Shown: positions 7,393-16,731, numbered from the stretch's first letter. The stretch is 20,688 bases of DNA from Verrucomicrobiota bacterium (GCA_027620105.1 JAQCIA010000003.1:1-20688), one strand, 5' to 3'. Translations and numbers: made by a program. The notes: generated by a model not told the origin, from the letters alone.

Positions 7393-8433
7393 GTGATTCG
7401 TTCCATTATTAACCATTTGCTGGGCCTTTTCTCGAATGACATCGGAATTGACCTGGGTACGGCAAACACCCTGGTGTATGTGAAAGACCGTGGGATCGTG
7501 CTGCGCGAGCCCTCGGTGGTGGCAGTCCAAGCGGGCACGAAACGCATTCTGGCCGTTGGTGAAGAGGCAAAACGCATGCTGGGGCGAACGCCCGGCAACA
7601 TCGTGGCGATCCGCCCGATGAAGGCAGGCGTCATTGCCGACTTTGAAATCACCGAGGCCATGCTGCGATATTTCATCAAGAAGATTAACAACCGGCGGAA
7701 AATGGTGCGACCGCGCATCATTATTGCGGTGCCGAGCGACATTACCGAAGTCGAAAAACGCGCGGTAAAAGAGTCGGCCATGCGCGCTGGTGCACGGGAG
7801 GTATTCCTTATTGAAGAGCCGATGGCGGCGGCCATTGGCGTGGGGTTGCCGGTCCAGGAGCCGGCCGGAAACATGATTGTCGACATTGGAGGCGGGACGA
7901 CGGAAGTGGCCCTGATCTCCCTGGCGGGTATCGTGTTCAGCCGGTCCGTGCGCGTGGGCGGCGACCAGATGGACGAGTGCATCGTGCAGTATATGAAGCG
8001 GGTGTACAATCTGATGATTGGTGAGCGTACGGCTGAGGAGATCAAGATCTCCATGGGATCAGCCTACCCGGTGGATCAGGAAGTGACACGGGAAGTAAAG
8101 GGGCGCGACCTGGTGGCCGGGTTGCCAAAGACGCTGACCATCACATCAGAGGAAATTCGCGAAGCGCTGCAGGAACCAGTTTCAGCGATTATTGACGGTA
8201 TTCGAGCGACCTTGGAACGCTGCCCGCCCGAGCTGGCTGCCGATCTCGTGGATCGGGGGATGATTCTCGCCGGTGGTGGCGCGCTGCTGACAGGCTTGGA
8301 CAAGCTCATCGCGGAGCAGACCGGTCTGCCGGTGCATCTGGCGGATGATCCGCTGAGCGCGGTTGCCGAGGGTACGGGCGTCGTGCTGAACGAACTGAAC
8401 TTCCTGCGCCGCACGGGAGCAGGCCGCTCCTAG
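7393..8433 (+). CDS. mreB: Rod shape-determining actin homologue MreB
   Basis: MreB forms membrane-bound filaments that steer the elongation machinery of the side wall. The 346-residue product has the family length. The start is GTG at 7393, nine bases after GGAGG. It opens with an amphipathic helix (MIRSIINHLLGLFS) of the type that binds membrane in Gram-negative MreB. Actin-fold nucleotide motifs are present: phosphate 1 DLGTANTLVY (20-29), EEPMAAAIG with the catalytic Glu142, phosphate 2 DIGGGTTEVA (164-173), and the adenosine loop LAGGGALLTGLD near residue 295. It heads an operon with mreC, mreD, mrdA and rodA, the classic elongasome set. Confidence 0.98.
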   Translation: MIRSIINHLLGLFSNDIGIDLGTANTLVYVKDRGIVLREPSVVAVQAGTKRILAVGEEAKRMLGRTPGNIVAIRPMKAGVIADFEITEAMLRYFIKKINNRRKMVRPRIIIAVPSDITEVEKRAVKESAMRAGAREVFLIEEPMAAAIGVGLPVQEPAGNMIVDIGGGTTEVALISLAGIVFSRSVRVGGDQMDECIVQYMKRVYNLMIGERTAEEIKISMGSAYPVDQEVTREVKGRDLVAGLPKTLTITSEEIREALQEPVSAIIDGIRATLERCPPELAADLVDRGMILAGGGALLTGLDKLIAEQTGLPVHLADDPLSAVAEGTGVVLNELNFLRRTGAGRS

Positions 8434-8470
8434 GCTGGCCGCTTCGCATTCCACACCCGTCAAGACTGCA

Positions 8471-8486
8471 TCCGGGAACACCCGGA
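8471..8486 (+). repeat. Short perfect hairpin in the mreB-mreC spacer
   Basis: TCCGGG (8471-8476), tetraloop AACA and CCCGGA (8481-8486) form a perfect six-base-pair stem 16 bases before the mreC start. No T tract follows, so it is unlikely to stop transcription. It might adjust mreB against mreC expression by blocking exonucleases or modulating initiation. The structure is seen; the function is inferred. Confidence 0.4.
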
Positions 8487-8502
8487 AGAGCGGGGACGGT
8501 AG

Positions 8503-9351
8503 ATGTCTGGAAAACAGTACGTGGTGGTCATCAGTGTGCTGCTGATGATCTTGGTGCTTTTCAACCTGCCAGCGCCAGAAGCGCTGCGGGCGAAGAGTGT
8601 TGTCCACGAGAACCTTTCCCCCTTCCAGAGCGTGCTGGTGTATCTGTCGCGTCAGGCGCGCGGGTTGGGCTGGTACCTGTCCAATGCCTGGAACGCCCCG
8701 CAGAGCGAGCAGGCCCTGCGCGCGGAGAACGCGGAACTGCAGCGCGAGGTGTGGCGCATGCATGGAATGCGCGCGGAGAACGAACAGTTGCGTGAACTAG
8801 CGGGGATGAAGCAGCAGCGCAAGGAGCGCCTGTTGCTGGGCGAAGTGATTGCGCGCGGGGATGTGATGGGCTGGTGGCAGACCGTGCGGATCAACCGCGG
8901 CGCGCGCGATGGTGTGCGCCCGGACATGGCGGTCTTCACGAGTCGCGGGCTGGTGGGGCGGACGACCACGGTGGCCGAGTCGTCCTGCGAGGTGTTGTTG
9001 ATCACGGATCCGACTTCGCAGGTGTCGTGCCGCGTGGGGATGGGCGGGGCCACCGGGATTCTGCGCGGCGAAGGGGTGACGTTCACCGGCGATCCGCGGC
9101 TGGCGATGTTGCAGAACGTGCCGGGGGCGAAAATGGAGTATTTGCCCGCGGAGCGGGCGGCACCGGAAGGTGAGGAAGTTTTTACATCCGGGCTGGGCGG
9201 GACGTTTCCCGAGGGACTGCCGGTGGGCCGTATCCGCGCCGTGCGCATGGACCCGTCGCAGCTCTATATGGTGGCGTCCATTGAGCCGGCGGCGAACCTG
9301 CGGGGCTTGCAGTATGTGTTCATCATCCAGGTTGGGGAGGGGCAACCGTGA
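8503..9351 (+). CDS. mreC: Rod shape-determining protein MreC
   Basis: MreC is the bitopic periplasmic scaffold that activates PBP2-RodA. The 282-residue product has one N-terminal transmembrane helix (about residues 6-24, VVVISVLLMILVLF). A coiled-coil helix follows (about 65-110, QALRAENAELQREVWRM and RAENEQLREL), then the double beta-barrel core with family motifs VIARGDVMGW, INRGARDGVRPDMAV, GLVGR and GLGGTFPEGLPVG. The ATG at 8503 gives a short cytoplasmic tail, as expected. Its stop TGA overlaps the mreD start (GTGA, 9348-9351), indicating coupled translation. Confidence 0.96.
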   Translation: MSGKQYVVVISVLLMILVLFNLPAPEALRAKSVVHENLSPFQSVLVYLSRQARGLGWYLSNAWNAPQSEQALRAENAELQREVWRMHGMRAENEQLRELAGMKQQRKERLLLGEVIARGDVMGWWQTVRINRGARDGVRPDMAVFTSRGLVGRTTTVAESSCEVLLITDPTSQVSCRVGMGGATGILRGEGVTFTGDPRLAMLQNVPGAKMEYLPAERAAPEGEEVFTSGLGGTFPEGLPVGRIRAVRMDPSQLYMVASIEPAANLRGLQYVFIIQVGEGQP

Positions 9352-9890
9352 CGTGGGTGATCATGTTCTTTGCGGGGGTCGGGGCGGCATTTGTGCAGGC
9401 CCACTTTCCGGCACCCATGCTGCTGGGGCAGGTCAAGTGGCCGCTGTTGATCGGCGTGGTGTTGTACTACGCGCTGCAGCGCGAGCCCGAAGACATGCTC
9501 GTTGCGGCGGCGTTTACGGGATTCTTGCAGGATGCGCTCAGTCCAGCGCCGCTGGGAATGTCAGCGGTGGTGTTCGCGTGCATCGGGTGGTGCGTGGCGC
9601 GCTTCCGGGCGCTGGTGGTGAGCGACACGGTGATCACGCAGGCCTTTTTCGGTTTGGTGGGGGCGGGGATCGCGGCGCTGGCTCTGTATGTGTTGATGCG
9701 CGTCGGCGGATTGCTGGGGCTGCCGTTGGGGCAGGGGATCCACAAGATTGTGGGGTCCGCCGTGGAGGGCGCACTCGCCACGCCGCTCGTTTTTATGGTG
9801 GTGGGCAAGTTGGACCGGATGGTCGGCAATACGCGGACCGCAAAAGAAGTTGAAGGGGCAGGCAGTGAACTGGACGGAGTTGCTGAGTGA
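9348..9890 (+). CDS. mreD: Rod shape-determining membrane protein MreD
   Basis: The product is 180 residues and almost wholly hydrophobic, with about five predicted membrane segments, typical of MreD (160-180 residues). MreD is a polytopic partner of MreC in the elongasome, and its exact role is unsettled. A recognisable turn is FTGFLQDALSPAPLGM, matching the family 'G.l.D.l...p.G' region that follows the second helix. The GTG start at 9348 overlaps the mreC stop by four bases and has the ribosome site GGGGAGG (9334-9340). Its 3' end overlaps the PBP2 gene by 26 bases. Confidence 0.9.
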   Translation: MTWVIMFFAGVGAAFVQAHFPAPMLLGQVKWPLLIGVVLYYALQREPEDMLVAAAFTGFLQDALSPAPLGMSAVVFACIGWCVARFRALVVSDTVITQAFFGLVGAGIAALALYVLMRVGGLLGLPLGQGIHKIVGSAVEGALATPLVFMVVGKLDRMVGNTRTAKEVEGAGSELDGVAE

Positions 9891-11658
9891 CGAGGGGATA
9901 AGGTTGCGCATCCTGCTTATCGGGATGCTCCTTGTTTTCCTCGGTCTGGGAACGGTCTTCTGGAATATCCAGGTGGTCCGCCAGACGGAATTTCAGTCGA
10001 CGCAGAACCGGCAGACGGTGCGGGGCGTACGCCTGCCCGGACCGCGCGGGCGGCTCTGGGATCGCCATGGCACGTTGCTCGCCGGCAACCGCCCGAGCTA
10101 CGGCATCGCCATTTATGTGGGCGAATTGCGTCAGCCCGGGTCCGCTTCCAACACCCTGAATAAGATCGAGCAGGCGCTCGACACCGTCAGTCGGCACGTG
10201 GGGTTGCCCCGGCAGATCACGCGCGACGAAATTGCCGTGCATGTGCGCAAGCGGCGCCCTCTGCCACTGGTGGCCTGGTCAGACATCGACGCCCGCGCCA
10301 TGGCACGCTTGGCCGAAATGCCGAACCCGCCGCCGGGCGTGGATATTGTCGCGGAGCCCGTGCGCTACTATCCGACGCCGACGCTCGCGCCGCATGTGCT
10401 GGGCTACGTGGGGCGGCTCGATCCTGACGATGACAGTTATGACTATTACCTGCCGGACATGGAGGGGCGGGCGGGCATGGAGTTGACCCTCAACAAGCGC
10501 CTGTCGGGGGAAGCCGGGGGCCGGCTCTTGCAGGTGGACGCCTCCGGGTTTACCCATCGGGAGCAATCCACGCGCAATCCGCGCCCGGGCGAAGATGTGG
10601 TGCTGACACTCGACGCGCAGATTCAGCGGCTGGTCGAAGCGGGGTTGACGGGTGAGCGCGGGGCCTGCGTGGTGCTCGATCCCCGTAACGGTGATGTGCT
10701 GGCGATGGCCAGCTCACCCGCGTTCCTGATCACCGACTTGCGTGACGTGAAGCGCTATGCGGCGCTGGCAACGGATCCAGGCAGTCCGTTCCTCAATCGC
10801 GCCCTGGGCAGTGCGTACCCGCCCGGCAGCATTTTCAAACCGCTCGTGGCCTTCGCCGCGTTGGAGAACAACCGGATCACAGCGGATGACCTGATTGATT
10901 GCCCTGGCTACTATGCGCTGGGCACCATGCGCATTCGCTGCTGGCGCACGACGGGGCATGGGCCTGTGGCGATGCGCAAGGCCATCGAGCAGTCCTGCAA
11001 CACCTACTTCTGTCAGCTCGGGACGCAGTGCGGCTACAGCCGCATCTATCACATGGCCGAAGCGGCGGGGTTCGGCCGACGCACGGGTATCGAGTTGCCT
11101 GGCGAAGCGCGCGGCCTGTTGCCGGATGCTGAGTGGAAGCAACGGGTACAGCGCGACGGTTGGCGTGCGGGCGATACGGCGAATATTTCCATTGGCCAGG
11201 GGTATCTGCTCGCCACGCCGCTGCAAATGGCCATGTTCGCGGCCACGATTGCGAACGGTGGCCACGTGTATCGTCCGCGGCTCGTGGCGGATCACAAGCA
11301 GGGCGAACTGATCAACGACATGGCCTGGTCGCCCCAGACGCTGGCCGTGGTCCGCGGTGGGATGCTTGATGTGGTTGAGAGTCCCGTGGGCACGGGGAAG
11401 CGCGTCAAATTGGAAGACGTGCATGTGGCGGGCAAGACCGGCAGCGCCGAGTATGGCCCCCGCGACAAGCGCCGAAAATATGCCTGGATGATTGTGTTCG
11501 CACCGGTGGAGTCGCCGCGTTATGCGCTGGCGATGGTGCTCGAGGATGCCGTTTCCGGCGGCATGAGCACGGCGCCGCGCATGCGTGATTTGCTGGCCGG
11601 CATCTTCGCGCTCGAGCAGGCGCTGCCGCCGGACGGGCCTGCGGGAGGGCGCGGATGA
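9865..11658 (+). CDS. mrdA: Peptidoglycan D,D-transpeptidase PBP2 (MrdA)
   Basis: This is the class B penicillin-binding protein that cross-links peptidoglycan made by RodA during elongation. The product is 597 residues. One N-terminal membrane helix (about 15-34) is followed by the pedestal domain (VRLPGPRGRLWDRHG) and the transpeptidase domain. Active-site motifs are Ser322-x-x-Lys325 (PPGSIFKP), Ser377-x-Asn379 (SCN) and KTG at 524-526 (AGKTGSAEYG). I chose the GTG at 9865 with the ribosome site GAAGGGG (9852-9858). The open frame extends back to 9748, but that part is out of frame with, and lies inside, mreD. The position just before rodA supports PBP2 rather than the division protein PBP3. 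Confidence 0.95.
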   Translation: MNWTELLSDEGIRLRILLIGMLLVFLGLGTVFWNIQVVRQTEFQSTQNRQTVRGVRLPGPRGRLWDRHGTLLAGNRPSYGIAIYVGELRQPGSASNTLNKIEQALDTVSRHVGLPRQITRDEIAVHVRKRRPLPLVAWSDIDARAMARLAEMPNPPPGVDIVAEPVRYYPTPTLAPHVLGYVGRLDPDDDSYDYYLPDMEGRAGMELTLNKRLSGEAGGRLLQVDASGFTHREQSTRNPRPGEDVVLTLDAQIQRLVEAGLTGERGACVVLDPRNGDVLAMASSPAFLITDLRDVKRYAALATDPGSPFLNRALGSAYPPGSIFKPLVAFAALENNRITADDLIDCPGYYALGTMRIRCWRTTGHGPVAMRKAIEQSCNTYFCQLGTQCGYSRIYHMAEAAGFGRRTGIELPGEARGLLPDAEWKQRVQRDGWRAGDTANISIGQGYLLATPLQMAMFAATIANGGHVYRPRLVADHKQGELINDMAWSPQTLAVVRGGMLDVVESPVGTGKRVKLEDVHVAGKTGSAEYGPRDKRRKYAWMIVFAPVESPRYALAMVLEDAVSGGMSTAPRMRDLLAGIFALEQALPPDGPAGGRG

Positions 11659-12872
11659 GTTTGCGCCATCAGTTCCAACTCGGCTTGCGCATGAACTGGC
11701 TGCTGACGGCAGCGGTGCTGGCGCTGATCACGATCGGTGTGATGTTCATCTACAGCGCCACCTTCGCGCGCGAGGATGGTCCCTCGCACAGCCTCTATCA
11801 ACGGCAGATCATCTGGGCGATGGCCGGCCTCACGGCATACGTGGGATTCGCCGTGACGGATTACCGCCGGCTGCGCCGCCTTTCCTGGGCCGGGTACGCG
11901 CTGGGGCTGGGGTTGCTGGTGCTCGTGCTCGTGATCGGCAAGGAAATCTATGGCGCGAAGCGCTGGCTGATGATCGGGAGCGTCGGCGTGCAGCCGTCCG
12001 AACTGGCCAAGGTGGCGGTGATCTTTGTGCTCGCGCGGCGCCTGAGCGTGCCGGGCGAAAATTTGGGGCACATGCGACCGCTGTTCAATGTGCTGTCCAT
12101 TGTGGCCGTGCCCTTCCTGCTGATCATGAAGGAGCCAGATCTGGGGTCGTCGCTGGTGCTGCTGCCGGTCACGCTGGCCATGCTCTTTGTGGCCGGACTG
12201 CCGTTCCGATTTGTCGGCGCCCTGGCGCTGTCCGGCTTGGCCATGGCGACCCTCGTGCTGGCGATTCTGTTCCTGCCGCAGGCCATTGGCATGACCGAAG
12301 CGCATCAGCAAACCATCATGCGCACGGTGGGCCTCAGTGCCTACCACCGCGACCGACTGATGGTGTTTGTCGACGCGGACCGTGACCCGCTGGGGGCCGG
12401 GTGGAACAAGCGCCAGTCGGAAATTGCGGTCGGCTCGGGCGGGCTCACCGGCAAGGGGTTCCTCAACGGCACCCAGAACATGCTCGGATTCCTGCCCCGA
12501 TCCGTGTCTTCCACCGATTTTATTTTCTCCGTGGTGGCGGAGGAAAAGGGATTCATGGGCTCCGCCACCATCCTGGGGCTGTTTTCCGTAATCTTGATGT
12601 GCGGCATCCGCATTGCGTTGGCCGCCCCGGACAAGTTTGGCCGCTTGTTATGCACCGGCATCGTCACCATGTTGTTCGTGCATGGTTTCATCAATACCGC
12701 GATGACCGTGGGGCTTGTGCCCATCACGGGCATCCCGCTTCCGCTGTTGAGTTATGGAGGGTCGTTCATGGTCATCGTCATGGCAGCATTGGGAATTGTG
12801 CAAAGTGTGCACATCCGGTCGCAACGCGCCGGATTGAGTTTCGAACAAGGCGTGCTTGGGTACGCCGTCTGA
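11655..12872 (+). CDS. rodA: Rod-shape peptidoglycan glycosyltransferase RodA
   Basis: RodA is a SEDS-family polymerase that extends glycan strands from lipid II with PBP2. The 405-residue product has about ten membrane helices. Family landmarks are GAKRWL (100-105), QPSELAK (113-119), KEPDLGSSL (159-167), SEIAVGSGGLTGKG, the essential Asp288 in the STDFIF motif (equivalent to the catalytic Asp in other RodA proteins) and PLLSYGGS (363-370). The ATG overlaps the PBP2 stop (ATGA, 11655-11658), so the two partners are translated together. It is RodA rather than FtsW by neighbourhood, since no division or mur genes are adjacent. Confidence 0.96.
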   Translation: MSLRHQFQLGLRMNWLLTAAVLALITIGVMFIYSATFAREDGPSHSLYQRQIIWAMAGLTAYVGFAVTDYRRLRRLSWAGYALGLGLLVLVLVIGKEIYGAKRWLMIGSVGVQPSELAKVAVIFVLARRLSVPGENLGHMRPLFNVLSIVAVPFLLIMKEPDLGSSLVLLPVTLAMLFVAGLPFRFVGALALSGLAMATLVLAILFLPQAIGMTEAHQQTIMRTVGLSAYHRDRLMVFVDADRDPLGAGWNKRQSEIAVGSGGLTGKGFLNGTQNMLGFLPRSVSSTDFIFSVVAEEKGFMGSATILGLFSVILMCGIRIALAAPDKFGRLLCTGIVTMLFVHGFINTAMTVGLVPITGIPLPLLSYGGSFMVIVMAALGIVQSVHIRSQRAGLSFEQGVLGYAV

Positions 12873-12891
12873 ATCAGAAGGGAGTGTATAT

Positions 12892-14475
12892 ATGGGACTG
12901 TTTAGCTTTTTGCGTCGGAAAAAATCCGACCGCGAAATCATCATTAACGCCGAGAGTGTGGAAACGCGGGTGGCCGTCAGCGAAAGCGGCCGGCTGGAAG
13001 AGTTTCTGGTGGAGCATGCGTCCAAGGAGCGCATCGTGGGGAGCATCTTCAAGGGGCGCATCCAGAACCTGGAGCATGAGTTGCAGGCTGCCTTCGTCAA
13101 CATCGGCCTGAACAAGAACGCCTTCCTGCACTATTGGGACATGGTGCCGGACGGTGAACTGCAAATGGAGATTGAAGAAGGCGCGCCACGGCGCCGTCAA
13201 TCGCGATGGAAGCGCATTTCCAACGATGAGGTGGAGAAGCGGTTTCCACCGGGAACCGAGATTGTCGTGCAGGTCACCAAGGGAGCGATCGGAACGAAGG
13301 GACCGCGGGTGACGGCCAACTTGAGCCTTCCCGGGCGGTACCTGGTGATGGTGCCGGGGACGAAGCTCAAGGGCGTGTCGCGTAAGATCGACGACGACCA
13401 GGAGCGGCATCGCCTGAAGAAGACGCTGGCACGGTTGCCCACGCCACCGGGCGTTGGCCTGATCGTGCGTACGGCGGCGGGTGGCGGGCGGCAGTCCAGC
13501 CTGGTGCGCGACCTCAAGGGTCTGCTCGACGTGTGGAACAATCTGCAGGCGGCCATTCGCGACAAGCCGGCGCCCTGCTGCGTGTATCGGGAGCCGGACA
13601 TTGTGGAGCGCGTTGTGCGCGACTGGTTGACGGAAGACGTGGATCGGATCGTTATCGACAATCGCGAACATTTCGAGCGCATTCGCGATTTGGCGGGGCG
13701 GATTTCGCGGCAGTCGCGGTCGCGGGTGTACCTCTATGAAGGCGAGGCGCCCATTTTCGAGCACTACAGTGTGGAGCGCCAGATCGAAGCGGCCTTCCGC
13801 CGCACCGTGGCCCTGCATTCCGGGGGCGCGATTGTCCTCGACGAAACCGAGGCGTTGATCGCGATTGACGTTAATACCGGACGCCACAAAGGGCGGGGGC
13901 ACTCCCAGGAGGATGCCATTCTGGAGGTTAATACCGAGGCGGTGGAAGAGGTGGCCCGCCAGCTGCGCCTGCGCAATATCGGCGGCATCGTGGTCATCGA
14001 CTTGATCGACATGAAATCCCGCAAGCACCAGCAGGCCGTCTATCGCACCATGAAGGAGGCGTTGAAGCGTGACAGGGCGCGCACGAATGTGTTACCCATT
14101 TCTGAGCTTGGGCTGCTGGAAATGACGCGTCAGCGCGTGGAGGAAAGTCTGTCCTCTTCGCTGAACACGGATTGCCCATACTGCCACGGGCGCGGGTATG
14201 TGAAGTCAGCCCTGGGGACGAGCGTGGAAATTCAGCGGCAGATTTCGGCAATCATGCGCAAGCGGCGCGGGGCGGTGGCGCGCAAGTTGCAGATTGTGGT
14301 GCATCCGACGGTGATGGAGCGGTTGAGGCGGGAGGACGAGCAATTTCTGCTCGATATTCAGAAGCGGTTCGAAGGTGAACTGGCATTCAAGTCGGATTCA
14401 ACGAAGCACATGGAATTCTTCGCGATTCACGACGGCGTGACCAACGAGGTTTTGTTCTCGAATAAGGACCGCTGA
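12892..14475 (+). CDS. rng: Ribonuclease E/G family endoribonuclease
   Basis: This is a single-strand endoribonuclease of the RNase E/G family, active in rRNA 5' processing and mRNA decay. The product is 527 residues, nearer RNase G (489 in E. coli) than RNase E, and it lacks the long C-terminal degradosome scaffold. An S1 domain covers about residues 36-145 (IFKGRIQNL, AAFVNIGLNKNAFLH, GTKGPRVT). Catalytic metal-binding Asp326 and Asn328 (IAIDVNTGR) and Asp370 (VVIDLIDM) are present. So is the zinc-link CPYCHGRG (Cys428, Cys431) used for dimer-dimer contact. The ATG at 12892 follows AAGGGAG (12878-12884); an in-frame ATG at 12856 lies inside rodA and is rejected. In E. coli rng also sits behind mreBCD, so this linkage is conserved, here without maf. 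Confidence 0.94.
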   Translation: MGLFSFLRRKKSDREIIINAESVETRVAVSESGRLEEFLVEHASKERIVGSIFKGRIQNLEHELQAAFVNIGLNKNAFLHYWDMVPDGELQMEIEEGAPRRRQSRWKRISNDEVEKRFPPGTEIVVQVTKGAIGTKGPRVTANLSLPGRYLVMVPGTKLKGVSRKIDDDQERHRLKKTLARLPTPPGVGLIVRTAAGGGRQSSLVRDLKGLLDVWNNLQAAIRDKPAPCCVYREPDIVERVVRDWLTEDVDRIVIDNREHFERIRDLAGRISRQSRSRVYLYEGEAPIFEHYSVERQIEAAFRRTVALHSGGAIVLDETEALIAIDVNTGRHKGRGHSQEDAILEVNTEAVEEVARQLRLRNIGGIVVIDLIDMKSRKHQQAVYRTMKEALKRDRARTNVLPISELGLLEMTRQRVEESLSSSLNTDCPYCHGRGYVKSALGTSVEIQRQISAIMRKRRGAVARKLQIVVHPTVMERLRREDEQFLLDIQKRFEGELAFKSDSTKHMEFFAIHDGVTNEVLFSNKDR

Positions 14476-14510
14476 CGGTAGTGGGCGGGTCGGCCGCCGG
14501 GAGCGTATTC

Positions 14511-16721
14511 ATGAGCGTACGGGACATGCGTCGCGGTTGGACGGGAATCCTGGGGGGTCTGGTTGTCTGCCTGTGGCAGGTGGTCGCGCAGGGTGAGGCA
14601 CCGGTTGAGCCCGGCCAGGCGGATGCGGAGGCCCAACTGGCGTTCGATTCGCGGGCGGATCGCCTGAACTATGATCGCGCCAACGGCATCGTCGAGGGCA
14701 TCGGCAAGGTCATCATTCGCCGCGGAGATGTGGAGCTCAAGGCGGATTACGTGCGCGTCAATGTGGAAACCGGTGACGCCGACGCACTCGGCGACGTGAC
14801 GCTCACGCGCGGCGCGGATGTCTGGACCGGCCCTTCGCTGAAGTACAACTTCAAAACAGGCGCGGGACTGACCTCGAACATGAAGATCACGGCCCTGCCG
14901 TTTTACGTGAATGCGGAGTCTTTCGAGCGCTCGCCCGAAGGTACGTATATTCTGCACAACGCGTGGGCCTCGACCTGCAACCCGGATGAGGGTCGGGTGG
15001 ATTTCCATGTGACGGCGCGAAAGATGGAAGTGATGCCGAATGAGAACATCAAGGCGCGCGGGGCGGTGTGGTGGTTTGGTGGCGTGCCCACCATGTACAT
15101 GCCCTATTGGTATCGCGATCTCGACAACGAGACCGGGTTCCACTTCGTGCCGGGCTATGACAGCAAGAGCGGCGCCTTCCTGCTCAGCTCCTATCGCTAT
15201 CGCATCAATCCCGGTATGACCGGTGAGACGCACGTGGATTATCGTACGGAGCGGGGCGTTGCGGGAGGGCAGGATTTCAAGTGGAACACCGGCGAAAACC
15301 GGCATGTCGGCAATTTGATCGGTTACGTCGCCGATGACCAGGAGCCCATGGATAAGAGCGACATCGCGGAGGGCAAGGATATCGATGCATCGCGCTATCG
15401 CGTGCGTTACCACGATCAGTATGTGGTCTCCGAGCGTGATCTCGTGCTGGCACGGGCGCACTATTTGAGCGACACGGATATCCTCGAAGACTTTTTCGAA
15501 GACGAATTCCGGGACGAACGCCAGCCCGACAACTACGCCAGCTACACGCACCGTGGCGACATGTATTCGGCCAGTCTGGTGGCTCGCATGCGCCTGAACG
15601 ACTTCTATGAGAATGTGAATCGCCTGCCGGAAGCCTCGTTGGATATGTACCGTCAGCCGATCGGGGAATCGGATTTCTATTACGAAAGCCGCACCGCGGC
15701 GGGATTTCTTCAGCGGCAGTTCCCGGACGGTTCGACGGAGGAGGACTATGACACCCTTCGCATTGATTCGGGTCACACCTTCTACTACCCGGACAAGTAT
15801 TTCGGGTTTCTGAACTTTGTGCCGCGCGCGGGCGGGCGCGCCACGTATTATTCGAATACACGTAGATCGGAGACGTCAATCGAGACCACTTCGATGGTGG
15901 ACACGAATGGCGTGACCACCACGAGCACGAATGCCGTTACGCGTGACGTGGATGCCGGCGCTGATATGCGTGGTGTTTTTGAGCTTGGGTTCGAGACGTC
16001 GTACAAGGCGTTCCAGACCTATGACACGGCGTACGGTCCGCGGCGCCATATTGTGGAACCCTTCGCGAACTACACGCTGATTCCCGAGCCCAATCTGACG
16101 CCGGATCAGCTGTACCAGTTCGACGATGTCGACCGTGTTGACGAGCAACAGGATGTGCGCTTCGGTGTGCGCCAGAAATGGCAGGAAAAGCGCGACAATG
16201 GTGCCTTCGACCTGGTGGATCTGGAGGTGTCGTCGATTCTCAATATACATCGGGACGAGGACCAAGACGCGATCGAGTCCCTGTTCTGGGATGGCGAAAT
16301 CCGGCCCGCGGACGGGTGGGCGTTGGATACGGACGGCCGTTGGAGCCTGACGGACGGCGCGCTCGCGACCATGAACACATGGGTGGCGTACAACGGAATT
16401 GAGGATTTGATCACCCGCGTGGAGCATCGGTACAAGCGGGAAAGCAGCAATCTCCTCATTGGTGAAGTCACGTTGTTTCCAAAGGCGCGCTGGAGTTATA
16501 ACACCTATGCCCGCTATGAGTTTGAGACGAGCCGCATGGAAGAGGTTGGTGGCTACATTCAGCGGATTTTCACTTGCGTAGGCCTGCGCGTGGGCACGAA
16601 CGTCCTGCCGGGATACACGCGCGAAGACGGTGTCAAGCAGGACGAGGAGTACCGCTTCCTGATTGAGCTCTGGTTGACGGCGTTCCCCGAAAGCAGATTG
16701 GGCGGCAAGCATCGCAGCTAG
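14511..16721 (+). CDS. lptD: LPS-assembly outer-membrane protein LptD
   Basis: LptD is the outer-membrane beta-barrel that, with LptE, inserts LPS into the outer leaflet. The 736-residue product has a signal peptide (cleavage near VVAQ-GEA, residue 27). An OstA/LptA-like beta-jellyroll follows (about 40-140, NYDRANGIVEGIGKVIIRRGDVELKADYV, seen as short strands). The region STCNPDEGRVDFHVTARKME through GGVPTMYMPYW is diagnostic of LptD. The rest alternates polar and aromatic strands as a large barrel, ending in IFTCVGLRVG. Only two cysteines remain in the mature chain, Cys156 and Cys689. I chose the ATG at 14511 with GGGAG at 14499-14503; the GTG at 14481 lacks a ribosome site. It lies 35 bases after the RNase gene, probably the same operon. 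Confidence 0.93.
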   Translation: MSVRDMRRGWTGILGGLVVCLWQVVAQGEAPVEPGQADAEAQLAFDSRADRLNYDRANGIVEGIGKVIIRRGDVELKADYVRVNVETGDADALGDVTLTRGADVWTGPSLKYNFKTGAGLTSNMKITALPFYVNAESFERSPEGTYILHNAWASTCNPDEGRVDFHVTARKMEVMPNENIKARGAVWWFGGVPTMYMPYWYRDLDNETGFHFVPGYDSKSGAFLLSSYRYRINPGMTGETHVDYRTERGVAGGQDFKWNTGENRHVGNLIGYVADDQEPMDKSDIAEGKDIDASRYRVRYHDQYVVSERDLVLARAHYLSDTDILEDFFEDEFRDERQPDNYASYTHRGDMYSASLVARMRLNDFYENVNRLPEASLDMYRQPIGESDFYYESRTAAGFLQRQFPDGSTEEDYDTLRIDSGHTFYYPDKYFGFLNFVPRAGGRATYYSNTRRSETSIETTSMVDTNGVTTTSTNAVTRDVDAGADMRGVFELGFETSYKAFQTYDTAYGPRRHIVEPFANYTLIPEPNLTPDQLYQFDDVDRVDEQQDVRFGVRQKWQEKRDNGAFDLVDLEVSSILNIHRDEDQDAIESLFWDGEIRPADGWALDTDGRWSLTDGALATMNTWVAYNGIEDLITRVEHRYKRESSNLLIGEVTLFPKARWSYNTYARYEFETSRMEEVGGYIQRIFTCVGLRVGTNVLPGYTREDGVKQDEEYRFLIELWLTAFPESRLGGKHRS

Positions 16722-16731
16722 GACGTGCAGC

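Noticed and set aside
9748..9864. N-terminal extension of PBP2 into mreD
   Set aside because: The extra residues are Trp/Arg-rich mirror reading of mreD, and the GTG at 9865 has a ribosome site and gives the normal short tail before the membrane helix.
12874..14028. 384-codon minus-strand frame opposite the RNase E/G gene
   Set aside because: It is antisense to a gene with all catalytic motifs intact and has no protein-like features of its own.
14427..15776. 449-codon minus-strand frame opposite the start of lptD
   Set aside because: It is a mirror of lptD codons, without start signals or recognisable domains, and LptD on the plus strand is certain.
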